Source: Magicicada septendecula (lineage: Eukaryota; Arthropoda; Insecta; Hemiptera; Cicadidae). From it: a DNA stretch of 64,000 nt. Of the stretch, positions 30,456 through 40,612 are shown piece after piece; the stretch's first letter is position 1, and every line of letters starts with the position of its first letter. Location: assembly GCA_034769895.1 (NCBI GenBank), contig CM068367.1, forward strand, positions 350,983,111-351,047,110. The letters are read 5' to 3'. The notes beneath the pieces were generated by a model. The model searched no databases and was not told the origin of the DNA. It saw only the letters and a list, made by a program, of their open reading frames with translations. The position numbers and the translations under genes are program-made.

Positions 30456-31574
30456 AATGTAAGATTTGCTGCACAGTTGTTTTCTAATCGTACAGCAAAT
30501 GCGCAGAAGTATGTTGCAAATAAAGAGTGCGAAAGCAGCTTCATCGAACTGGTAAACGATGCATTGATGTTTTAAACTCGAGACTTCCAAAATACCAGAA
30601 AACGCCCCTCAGAAGTGGGTACGGCATGAATTTAAGGAGCCAAGAAAATACTTTAAAAAGGTTTTTGGAAGTAATAACTAACATGCGAGTAGCAAGTAAA
30701 AAAAGTTTACTACCTTTTCAGGAAGGTTTCGTTATATCTTTAAATTCATTGTTCGGCCTTTATGAACAAATGACAATGATTCATGGGGTGACGTACATTT
30801 TGACCGCTAGATTCAATCAAGATTGCCTTGAAAACTTGTTTTCACGAATTCGGGGATTAGGCGTCTTTTATAATAATCCCACTCCCTTTGAAGTGCGCAA
30901 CAGAATTCGGCTCTTGCTTTTAACGGGTAGCACGGACGATATACCGTTATCTGGAAGTGCGTCTGTGGCTGAGGATGGTAGCATTCATTCCACCGAAGTT
31001 ATGGAATCAAATGACTCTGACGAGGATTTCATCCAGTTTGTTACCAATGAACTATGCATAGACATAGTTGAACATACGTTAATACAAAGTTCTCCGAATA
31101 ATGACACCGACGAAGCAGAATTGTTAAAAACAGAGGACTTGGCCCCGTCTGCAAGTGACAACGATGTTCCTCAAGATGCCTTAAAATATCTGGCCGGGTA
31201 CATTGCATTCAAGTGCCGCTTCATTGATGAAAGTCTAGGTGTGAGAGGCGAAGCATTGTGTCTTTCCGGGGACATAGTCATGACTGGATATCAATTATAT
31301 CAAAGGGGGGGCTTACCCATCCATCAGACGAGTGGTAACAAAAACTGATTCAGTTTGAGATAGTTTTTACTTCATTCCACGGACGTACAGTATCAAAACA
31401 AGTGAAAGTTATCTCTTATTTGGTCACCTTACTCAAATCTAAGTTTCCAGAGGTGGACGAGAAAGTCATTTGTCTGTACGTCAGGACAAGAACATTCATC
31501 AGAATCCGCCATCTGAACAAACAGCTCAAACTCAAGTCACTTGAAAAGTATGCAGCAACAAAGAGTCGGCTCTG
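30451..31574 (+). pseudogene. P/THAP9-type transposase, C-terminal half
   Basis: It begins NVRFAAQLFSNRTANA, right at the junction with the inverted left arm. It then has FIELVND, a frameshift near 30550, VLNSRLPKYQKTPLRSGYG, RVASKKSLLPFQEGF, the hallmark LTARFNQDCLENLFSRIRGL, an acidic linker, ALKYLAGYIAFKC with the CRFIDE region, RGGL and, after a second frameshift at the G run 31303-31309, the C-terminus YVRTRTFIRIRHLNKQLK ending at 31574. These are the conserved blocks of the P-element C-terminal catalytic region. The THAP DNA-binding domain and first half are absent. Confidence 0.85.
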
Positions 31575-31837
31575 AGTAGGTTCGTCTTCAAAAATTTAAG
31601 TCACCTATGAAGGTATGTATCAACTAAATAACCATTTTCATTTCGTTGATAAAAGTATTTATGTTTACAACTAAACGTACTAGCTTCAGTTTTTAACGTT
31701 ATAACAATGAAAATGTAGATAAAGAAAATGATTATGATATTGATTATAATTATAATAATTGGAAGCTTGTTTCAAATATATTATACTACACAGAAATGTT
31801 TATACACGCACTCATGCGCGCACGCGTGTGCACGTAC

Positions 31838-31876
31838 GCACGTTTCACTGAAAAATATCAGTATCATCAGAGGTTT
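31838..31876 (-). ncRNA. Hammerhead-like motif, family 1, in the right P arm (cleavage side lost)
   Basis: Inverted counterpart of 29953-29998. CTGATGA, stem II and GAAA are kept, but a deletion of about 110 bases relative to the left arm removes the GTC cleavage side and the 3' strand of stem I. Confidence 0.55.
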
Positions 31877-32459
31877 CTAAGTAAATTAATAATAATCGAA
31901 ATAATTCTATTAATATAAAATTAACGAATAATAGAAAATTATATATATATATATACATATATATAATATCGCCTCCTTTCCGACTTAATTTTACATCTTG
32001 TGCCATTTTGTCAATGTTATATGTGGACAGACTTGCTTACTTTTCTATTAAATGTAGAAATAGATTTTACCATTATTTTTTGCCGCAAACCATTTAATCT
32101 TGTTATTTAATCCTTTTTCTATATGAATAGCTCATTACAATTATTGTTAATATTTCGTGTAAACAGCAGAGAGATGCTAAGTAGGACATTGTCTCAGGTA
32201 AGATTGCATGGTAAATCAAGACTCGCGCGTATTTCTTCCACCAGTCGACGTCAGAGCGAAGCAACCAATGGGAGCGTAATTGGCCGGAGTGGCCTACCTT
32301 ATTATTCTAGTTACATTGCATTGCAGTTTTAGCAGCACATGGTTTTTAGCCTATTTTGGGTAGGTGTTTTCCTTTTTGTTTAATAAGATGATGTTACAAT
32401 TCCAATAAAAGTGTGAAATATTGAACTGAAAGAAGATTAATTGAAAAAAGAAGAACACA

Positions 32460-34940
32460 ATGAGTCAGGTAAGTCTTTTAAATAATTATTTTAAAATTAC
32501 ATTCCATAATAACCAGTAACCAAAGTCACCCAGTGTCAGGGTAACTTTGACCACAGGGTCAAAGTTAGACCAAGTAATTTAACTTAACGCATGGCACACC
32601 TAGATTTACCATTGTAAATAACCTATTTCAATGTACAGTATTTTAAAATCATGCAATGTAAACCTATTTCAAGACAAAATTTTTGAAAAATTTACTTTTA
32701 AAACTTAATAATAAGTTTTACTATTATTAAAATGTCAACAAGGATGTAAACAATAAACACATGATTATATTAATCAACAGGTGAGCATGTCGCGTGACGC
32801 GTGACTTCACGATCTACGGAATGATGGCCAGCCAAAAGACATTATTAGCATGTCAAAATGAACTATAAATGGTTATTACTCTTACAATGGCCAAAACCAT
32901 ATAATGACATACACTATATAACCATATAGTGACATAGGCCTAATTTTTTTTCTTTTTTAGGATCGCAAAAAAAGCTCATCCTTACTGGCGAGTCCTCAGG
33001 TAGGGATTCGGCGATATGGATGCAACAGCCGCTACACTCAAGATCAACTCAATGAAGTTCAGAGTAAAATAAAAGATGGATCTTTGGCCATCAAGAGGGC
33101 TGCAGCGATCTATGGTATACCAAGAAATACATTAAAGAACAAATTAAGAGGTAACCACTCCAATGATGTAGGGCATCCAAAAGTTTTTTCACTTGACAAA
33201 GAAGTAACTTTCAAAGAGCATGTCATGAAGTTGAGTGACATAGGTTTGCCAATTACAATGACTGATCTTAGATTTATAGTAAAACAGTACTTGGACACCC
33301 AAAAGAGAAAAGTGCCTTGCTTCAAAAACAACCTACCTGTATGGGAATGGGGAGACAATTTCCTTAAAAGACACAAAGACCTGAAGGCAGTTTTCGGACA
33401 GAACATTTCTCGGGCTAGAGCCAAAGTTGACTCTGAAACTGTAAATAAATTCTTGGATAATCTTGAGAAGGAGTTAGCAGACGCCCCTCCTCAATGTATT
33501 TATAACTTTGATGAAACCGGATTTCATGATGACCCAAAGAAAAAAAAACTTTTATTCAAAAGAAAAATTAAACATCCTGAGATAATTAGGAACTCAACCA
33601 AAGCTTGTTTCACTGTCATGATGTGTGGTAGTGCAGATGGAGAAGTTATGCCTCCTTATTTTGTGTTTAAAGCTAAAAACAAAATGTCTGACTGGCTACT
33701 CAACGGTCCTAAAGGGTCCAGATTGAATGTGTCTGACAGTGGCTGGATGGATCTGGTTGTTTTTGAAGATTGGTTTGCTCAACATTTTCTACCAAAAGTT
33801 AGACATATCCCTGGAAGAAAAGTTATAATTGGGGACAATTTGGCTGCCCACTTAAGCTTAAATGTTCTTAAGTTATGCCAAGAAAACAACATTTCATTCA
33901 TTTTTCTACCACCAAACTCAACACATTTCCTCCAGCCACTTGATGTGAGCTTTTTTGCCCCCTTGAAATCCCACTGGCGTCAAGTTTTAAATGAGTAGAG
34001 GAAATCTGCACTAGGTAGAAAGCTCATTTCAATGCCCAGAAGTGTTTTTATCTACCTTATCAAGAAAACTTTGGACTTGTGTAAATCTAATGAGTCGGCA
34101 AATCTCCTTGCTGGGTTTAAATCAACAGGAATTTTCCCTACAAATAGAGACAAAGCTCTAAGCAAAGTAAGAAGTGTTGCTGAACCTCAAGAAAACCAGA
34201 ATCAAGTTTCCAAAGTAGTTGGAGATCAGTTTATAAACTATATTGAAACCATGCGAGCTCAGATAGTTGCCCCAAATACTAGAGGTAAAAGATTTGCAGT
34301 TGCAGTAGAACCTGGCAAAAGTGTGTCCTTCGAGGAGTTGCAGGTAATGGTAGAAAACAGAACAAAGGCTGCAGAAGAAAGAAAGATGAAGAAAGATAAC
34401 AAAAAATGTTCACAGAAAGGAGAATTGGAGAATGTTGCAACAAGTAGTGGAAAGCAAAGGGGCAGGCCAAAGAAGAAAGAAGAAGATAACCAAAAAGGTT
34501 TAACTAAAAATCAAGGTAGGAAGAGAGTTCGATACATTGAAAGTGATGAAGATGAAGATGACCGAGATAAGAGTAGTTCTAGTGAATTAGAGTATCCAAC
34601 AGACCTTGAACATCAGCCTGACGTACCAGGCATAAACTCATCACTAACTAACATAGAAGAATTCAGAGCAGATGGTTTTGTTGTGGTGAACTACGAAGGT
34701 TTCTTTTTCCCCGGTAAAATCAATGGCTTCCCAATAATTGATGAAGAAGTGAAGGTTTTGATTAGTGCCATGGCTATCAATGGAAAGAACTGGAAATGGC
34801 CAGACAACAAAGACGAAATCTACTACCATGAAAAAGACATTGTAAAGAAACTAAACCCATCAGTCATTGTGCCTGTGAATACTAGGGGTGACTTCAAAAT
34901 TAATGACAGTTTTTTGAACGAGAAATGGTTTTTAAATTAA
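32460..34940 (+). pseudogene. pogo-like transposase, two exons, one in-frame stop
   Basis: Exon 1 is ATGAGTCAG (32460-32468) followed by gtaagt. The intron ends tttttttcttttttag at 32960. Exon 2 opens in the same phase with DRKKSSSLLASP and stays open to 34940 except for one TAG at 33996. Domains: Psq-type helix-turn-helix (RYTQDQLNEVQSKIKDGS, AAAIYGIPRNTLKNKL), CENP-B-type domain (VWEWGDNFLKRH), DDE core with NFDETGFHDDP, IIGDNLAAHLS and PNSTHFLQPLDVSFFAP, an AT-hook (KQRGRPKKKEE) in a basic/acidic tail, and a C-terminal FVVVNYEGFFFPGKI domain. It is about 660 residues in all. It would bind the terminal repeats and cut and paste the element. It is the least damaged transposase in the window. 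Confidence 0.85.
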
Positions 34941-35456
34941 AAGACTTGAGACTGAGTGTTATAGTAGTTTATTTTTAAAGTATTTTACAATGTTTTTATT
35001 ATAAATAATACACTTTTTAAATGCAATTTATCAATTTTTTCCCTTTGTTAATGCTTCCCAATGGCACGGTCGTTGGGAAACAGCAGGCCACTGTTTATTT
35101 AGTGATTATAAAAAACTGTAGTATAGTCATATTTTTTGTAAAACAAGACTATTTACAACTACTGAATGGGTCAAAGTTGGCCTACAAAATTAAATTTGAG
35201 CTAAAACATTAGTTTAAATGGGAAATTCGATTGGGGGGGGGGTCAAAATTACCCTAATAGTCAGGGTAACTTTGACCCCTGTTTTTAATTTTTTTAAGGT
35301 ACTTTGGTACTTTTAACAGGCTTTTTTATGCTTTCTACTAATTTTTCATCCTAACTCTCACTAAATAATACACTGCCAATGTTTCATACCAAATTGTTGA
35401 CAAAATATTCTAGAAAAAAACATGTGGAAAGGGGTAAAAGTTACCCGAATTTACTG
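34941..35456 (+). repeat. 3' untranslated and terminal repeat region of the pogo-like element
   Basis: Contains three subterminal gggtaactttgaccc-type words (35165, 35249, 35268) and the terminal repeat at 35437-35456. A G run lies at 35234-35243. Confidence 0.6.
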
Positions 35457-35559
35457 TCCTTATTTTAGTTGTATTAATCCCAACTGTATTAACAAAATGT
35501 CTGTTGATATATTAAATCAAATAAACAGTATACACAACACTACATGAGAACATACATGA

Positions 35560-36560
35560 AAACAGATTTTATAATGCCTCTGTAAACTGTGAGTCTGAAT
35601 TATCATTTTACAGTTCTGATTTCATATCAGTTGTTGGTGATACATCACCAGTCAAGTTAATTAGGACTATAAGTTTATCAACAACGATGTCTACATAGTT
35701 ACTGAGGTTCTATAAATTGCTCTCTTCTTTTATAATGTGATAACACAATCATCCCATTTATCTGCTGTTACTTTTGTTATACCCTCTTCCGCTAAGTTTT
35801 TTACATCCATTAATTTATTATTCTGTGCCACATATCACTTAACTTGACTCCAAATCAATTCTATAGGATTCAACATACAGTGATATGGAGGCAATCGTAA
35901 CACAGCGTGGCCTTTTTTCTCTGCGATGTCACCAATCATATATGTATTTGTGTCATTCTTGATTGTATTTACGAAGTGTAAAAGTTTGGCCTTTACTAAA
36001 TTATCATCTAAATTAAAATTGTTCTCACATAGCCAATTAACTATTTTACATTTTTACCAGGAATTATTTGGAAAATGTAAGTTTAATACTGTCATATGGC
36101 ACATTATCCATAACAGTTCCACTATTTTCTGGCACACATTCTACGTTTTTAAATGTCCCCATTCATTTCTGTGTGATAATCACAAGATTTTTTGACTCAA
36201 ATAAAAGACCATTTTAAAATCCATTTTCATTTCTGACATGTACCAAAATCAAATGTTTTCCTTTACTGGATAATTTAAGGCCCATGCTCAGACCCGACAA
36301 AAATGCTTGCTTCTGATGACTTTAAAGTCACATCACATCACGTTTTTGAGGCCGTAAGACCTTCATTAACCTACGTTTCATCTAAATCAGAAATGTTTCT
36401 GTTTTTGTTTCGAAAATCTTTAATTTTCTTTAAGTAATTCTGATGCTCAATACAATATCTTCTCTATCAACAACTACAATTTTTCTATTTCTTCTGACAA
36501 ATTCAAATTCTCATAAATGTTTATGTAAATTGTTCGCTTAATATTAGGCATATCAGGGTC
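35560..36560 (-). pseudogene. Tc1/IS630-like transposase relic
   Basis: On the minus strand, over several frames: KIKDFRNKNRNISDLDET (first catalytic Asp region), VGSEHGP, ILVHVRNENGF, FESKNLVIITQK, MDNVPYDS (second Asp, usually in an IDNA.YH context) and RLPPYHCMLNPIELIWSQVK (third acidic residue block), then VTADKWDDCVITL. The order and motifs match DDE_3-type insect transposases. Many frameshifts and stops. No terminal repeats were identified. Confidence 0.7.
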
Positions 36561-36751
36561 TTAATTGTTACTGACTATATGGTAGTCAATAGTTTATTAA
36601 ATTCAGAGCTGGAGGTTCATTTTTAAAAAAGAAAGAATGTACTTTTCTTGGATTTCGTTGTCCATGACGTGTCCGTTACTTAACTAAATATCACTATAGT
36701 ATTGACGACTCGGAACACTAAGTTTTTTATAAGTAAAAATGTAAAGTTTTA

Positions 36752-36800
36752 CCTTACAGCCTAAACCGGCTTTCACCTTTAGAAGGCTTCATCAGAGGCT
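36752..36800 (-). ncRNA. Hammerhead-like motif, family 4, at the PLE-B tail
   Basis: Minus strand: CCT, CTGATGA (36789-36795 on plus as TCATCAG), stem II GCCTT-CTA-AAGGT, GAAA and AGCC...GGCT as stem III. The cleavage position after GGCT reads G, and two extra bases precede AGG. The core is recognisable but the cleavage site is not canonical in this copy. Confidence 0.45.
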
Positions 36801-38240
36801 GCCATAGGTAGCGTTGTCCGTCTTGTTGTTGGCAACGGGATAGTTATTCGAAAGATTGAAGCTGTGTGTGTGTGGTGAGATGTGTTCAAATAATGCGTGC
36901 GATTTGAATTGTGTCTGTTCGTTTAGGATGTCATTTTTATTTGTTTTTGTGTGTTTGTATATTTCTAATTGTTCTAGAGTGTCTAGTTTTCGGCCTTTTG
37001 TGTGTACGTGTAGAATGTTCATGTTATTGTCGATGTTTTTATACGTGTGGTTTGCTTCAATGAGGTGGTTTGCAAAGGTAGATTCTGTAGTGGTGTGGAG
37101 TGCTTTTGTGTGTTCAATGTATCTCTGTTTGAAGCTACGTCCTGTCTGGCCTATGTATAATTTATTGCAATTTGAGCAATTTAGCTTGTATACACCAGGT
37201 AGATCGAATTTGTTTTGTGCTTTGGGCATGCGTTTTGATAGTGTGTGTTCTGTTTTGTTAGTAGTTTTGTAAGCGATTCTGTATCCTGCTTTTTTGAATT
37301 TGTGGGCAATTTTTTCAGTTTGTTTGTTGATGTATGTTAGTGTTATGAATTTGTTGTTTTCTGTCTTTGTCTGTTGTTTGTTTTGTGTTTGTGTAGGAGT
37401 TTACTGACTATTGTTCTGTCATAACCATTAGATTCTGCTAGATATTTTATCGTGTTTAGTTCGTCTTTGTAGTCTATTTCATCTAAGGGGATGTTGTTAA
37501 GTCTATGTATCATGGTTCTAAAAGCAGCTAGTTTGTGTTGTATTGGGTGATTGGAGGTGTTGTGTATTAGTGTGTCAGTTGTAGTTGGTTTTCTGTATAT
37601 ACTGAAATTGTGCCTGTGTTCTAGTTTTGTGATGGAGAGGTCTAAGAAGTTTATGGTATTGTTGTGTTCGTGTTCGGCAGTGAAGGTTATGTTTTTATGT
37701 ATTTTGTTTATGTGCGTTAGTAACTGTTCGCATTGTCTTTTGTTTCCCCTGTATAGTATTAGAATGTCATCAACATATCTGTGCCAATATAGTATTTTAT
37801 GTGAGTGTCTGTCATTGTTTGTGAGTATTTTTGTTTTTTCTAAGTGTTGGAGGAAGACTTCTGCTAGAATGCTGGATATGGGGGAGCCCATGGGTAGGCC
37901 ATCGTTCTGTGTGTAGTATTTATTGTTATAAGTAAAGTAGTTTTGTTTTGTGATAATGTTCAGAGTTTCTGTTATTTCATTGATAAGTTCGTCTGGTGTG
38001 TTGTTCTGTTTGAGTTTGTTTTGTAGGATGGTGATTGTTTCAGAGATTGGGATGTTTGTGTACAGGTTTTTAATGTCAAAGGAGGCTAATGTGGCATTAT
38101 GGGGGATGTGTATGTCTTTTATTTTTGTTACTAGGTCAGTGTTGTTTTTTACTGCAATGTTGTTGTCTATTTGTGTGTGTTGTCTAATAATTTTGTCTAG
38201 ATATTTTGCCAGTTTGAATTGTACTTTTAAGTTTAATGAA
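36792..38240 (-). pseudogene. PLE-B reverse transcriptase and GIY-YIG nuclease
   Basis: From 38240 the minus frame is open through RT motif A (ASFDIKNLYTNIPIS), the KQNYFTYNNKYY segment, LPMGSPISSILAEVFLQHLE, the catalytic HRYVDDILILYRG and LTFLDLSI-type region (NTINFLDLSITKLEH), to the thumb (KLAAFRTMIHRLNNIPL) and a stop at 37343. A single frameshift near 37370 leads to the frame carrying LPGVYKLNCSNCNKLYIGQT, the GIY-YIG nuclease with its cysteine pair, ending at 36792. The N-terminal part of the ORF is missing. Catalytic residues of both domains look intact. Confidence 0.85.
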
Positions 38241-38272
38241 GAAAGTTGTGTTAGTGGTTATAATCACAATCA

Positions 38273-38375
38273 GAATTATTACTGGTGCACACCACTTCAG
38301 ACTGTGAAGCTTGAAAGCGCATATTGGAATAATTTTTCTACAGTGGTGTGCAACAGTAATAATTCTGAATGTACT
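38273..38375 (+). repeat. Short foldback element end with hammerhead-like remains
   Basis: Inverted ends (cagaattattac-tggtgcacaccact and agtggtgtgca-acagtaataattctg) enclose agcttgaaagcgcatattgg, a derivative of hammerhead family 2. The tail matches the PLE-A tail at 16185-16240 in opposite orientation. It sits head to head with the truncated 5' end of PLE-B. Confidence 0.55.
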
Positions 38376-38389
38376 TTTAGGTGAACGGC

Positions 38390-39910
38390 ATTTTTGTCAA
38401 ATTCATGGAACTTCCTAATAACACTTTGTTCGCTTTCCTCTATTTACTTGGGATTACCAGTTTACCGGTTTTTCTTGATCCATTTACCTTACGATGTTAT
38501 AAACACTGTGTACTGATACCAGAAAATTCAAATCTACATCTTTAACGGCAAGTGTCGGGTATTTTAAACACGTTTAACACTATAATTTTCTCACTACTCC
38601 GTAAAGGTTTACATGATTTTTTGCGTATATTTGATGGTCCCGGTGTTAACAACATGATTGAAATTATGCAAAATGATTGCTGTAAATTAAATAGACAAAT
38701 ATCAAAATAATAAAACGAACTTCACTGAAACTGCACTTTCTACACTCTTTACGTAACCTATTGTTAAATGGTTAACTTATTTCTGCTTATTGACAAATAA
38801 AGAATGTGCTCTATCAAACACTGCAGTCAATCATAACTCGTAATTTGTCACGTACTTTCGTATTTTGTGTGTTTCTGAACCAGCATGTTCCGTGTTTTTC
38901 GTGTCTTCAACATTATTCCAGCACACCAAACCACAAAAAGCATATACGTAGATTGTTGCTAATTTCCAATTAAAAATGTTTTTCAATAAGATTTTGGAAT
39001 TACCATCAACTTCCCAAAATTGTCCCTGACGTTTCACTTTCTACCACGAGTTTTCGATCTTAATATCAAGTTTAATTATTACAAAATACATAAAACTGGA
39101 AAATCGATTGTGTACAACTCAGTTTACTTACAGCTCTATTCTGCACACAACACTCTGTTGACAAACAATTCTTATTGAAAAAAAAAAAAACTACTCGTAA
39201 CATAACCACAATCCCCAAACCAGTTTACACCAAACGTAACAACAAACCTGTGAACGTTTGTATATATTCCTATATACATACATATATTCGTACTATGCGA
39301 GATACAATTCAATGTACAATTCCCGTATACAAATATGCCTATATGCTGAAGCAACTCAAAACAAATTTTCTTCGTAAGTGCTACCAACATAATTCGATTG
39401 ACACAAATCGTCAAGTATTCTTTACACTTACTTCTTAATTGTTCATTTTTTGTCTATAAAATGTTATCCTAGCAATCTTAACGTACTAAGAGAACTGCGT
39501 GCTGTGCATTTGAGTATACTATAAACATATTTAAAAAGTACAAACCAAATCTAGATAATTATATTTTTCATATTAACATTTTTTTTTTGAGAATATAACC
39601 ATACATGAATACATTAAGTCAGCAGACACCATAGTAAACCCATAGTTCTCAAATAGTAACAACGTATGAACAATAAAACATGTGACAACTATATGAAGAT
39701 ATCTGAAATGTTGTAAGGTTAGTTTTATCTGTGGTGCATTGAAAAAAAAAGTTCTACGCTTGAACGAGGTGGGCTAAACTGTTAATTTAAAATAATAGGT
39801 ATGAAAATACCGTTCCAAAAAAAATAACAGGAAAAAATACCTGTTATTACATACTAGTAATACATAACCTATATTATCCTTTGTAAGTAAGTCGTTTTGA
39901 GTTTCCTGCA
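38390..39910. other. AT-rich region, no gene seen
   Basis: Short open frames on both strands (such as 38831-39037 minus, 39175-39438 plus) lack codon bias or known motifs. No repeat identified. Confidence 0.5.
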
Positions 39911-39920
39911 GGTCTCGTAT

Positions 39921-40021
39921 GTAATATCTTCAAATACACTGCAAGTAGGTTTATTTTCACCTAGATAAACCTATTAATATATTAATAAACCTACTTGCAG
40001 TGTATTTATTTGAAGATATTA
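39921..40021. repeat. Palindrome with ~35-base arms
   Basis: Left arm 39921-39955 and right arm 39984-40021 are perfect inverted copies except for a 4-base insertion (tatt) in the right arm. The spacer is 28 bases. It could be a tiny foldback element; no target duplication is clear. Confidence 0.6.
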
Positions 40022-40612
40022 TATAACCTATACTATATATTTTGTTATAAGAAATAAATTGAAACTAAAAGTATTAACAGTGTTACTTTACACTGTGACT
40101 TTATTAAACTATTACTGTTTAAAAGAAAATAAGAAACAAGAGAATTTATAGGCCTATCTCCCTTTGGGAATACCAATTTAAGTTTTTACTAGGAGTAAAC
40201 AAACTAACATTGGTTAGACAAATCAGTTGCGAAACTCAGGGCAATGAAATAATTTAGAGTACAGTAATACCACAACAAATAATGTGAAAAAAACATCAGA
40301 AACATACAATAAAAACATAACAGTACGCCACAAGAGTGAATAAACAAGATTTTACAAATAAAAATAATAAAACAACTGTAATAAAATAAATATAAATAAA
40401 TAAATAAAAACTTATAAATAATAAGCAATAACAAAAGTAAATTAAATACACTGCATACCTGGATAATCTTCAGATCCATTCGCCAGTGTACAAAGAATAT
40501 ACAAGTCATGAACTAATCTTTGTCACACCTATTCACATTACAATTTGCTTCACTCAGATAACACATTATAGGTAAAATTAAACTATTGAATGGTTTTTAA
40601 AATACTAGAATT

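Larger units (their letters stand above)
28393..32293. mobile_element. Palindromic P-element derivative
   Basis: A large inverted repeat with outer arms 28393-28737 and about 31960-32293 (the very outermost bases diverge) and inner arms about 29868-30455 and 31489-31950. The arms are near identical in the inner part. The right arm contains the true 3' end of a P/THAP9-type transposase gene and its 3' flank; the left arm is the same sequence inverted, including the last coding bases. The P 5' half is therefore replaced by an inverted copy of the 3' half. A Penelope structure was later inserted into the left arm. Confidence 0.75.
28194..35456 (+). mobile_element. pogo-like DNA transposon with nested insertions
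   Basis: Left end CAGGAAATTCGGGTAACTTT (28194) and right end reading, on the other strand, CAGTAAATTCGGGTAACTTT (35456): terminal repeats differing at one position in 20. Left flank is TA; right flank is TC, so the TA duplication is imperfect. Subterminal copies of a gggtaactttgaccc-like word occur near 28206, 28225, 32539, 35165, 35249 and 35268 on either strand. The original element is about 3.4 kb; 28393-32293 is a later P-type insertion. Its transposase is at 32460-34940. Confidence 0.8.
36640..38240 (-). mobile_element. PLE-B: 5'-truncated Penelope-like element
   Basis: Minus-strand copy from within the RT (38240) to the 3' tail (about 36640, ending with ...gtccatgacg...tggatttcgttg, read on the plus strand in reverse). 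It is the same family as PLE-C. Its upstream edge abuts a short element end in the opposite orientation at 38273-38375. Confidence 0.75.

Noticed and set aside
37551-38384. Plus-strand cysteine- and valine-rich ORFs
   Set aside because: Complement of the PLE-B coding region; the minus strand carries clear RT and GIY-YIG motifs.
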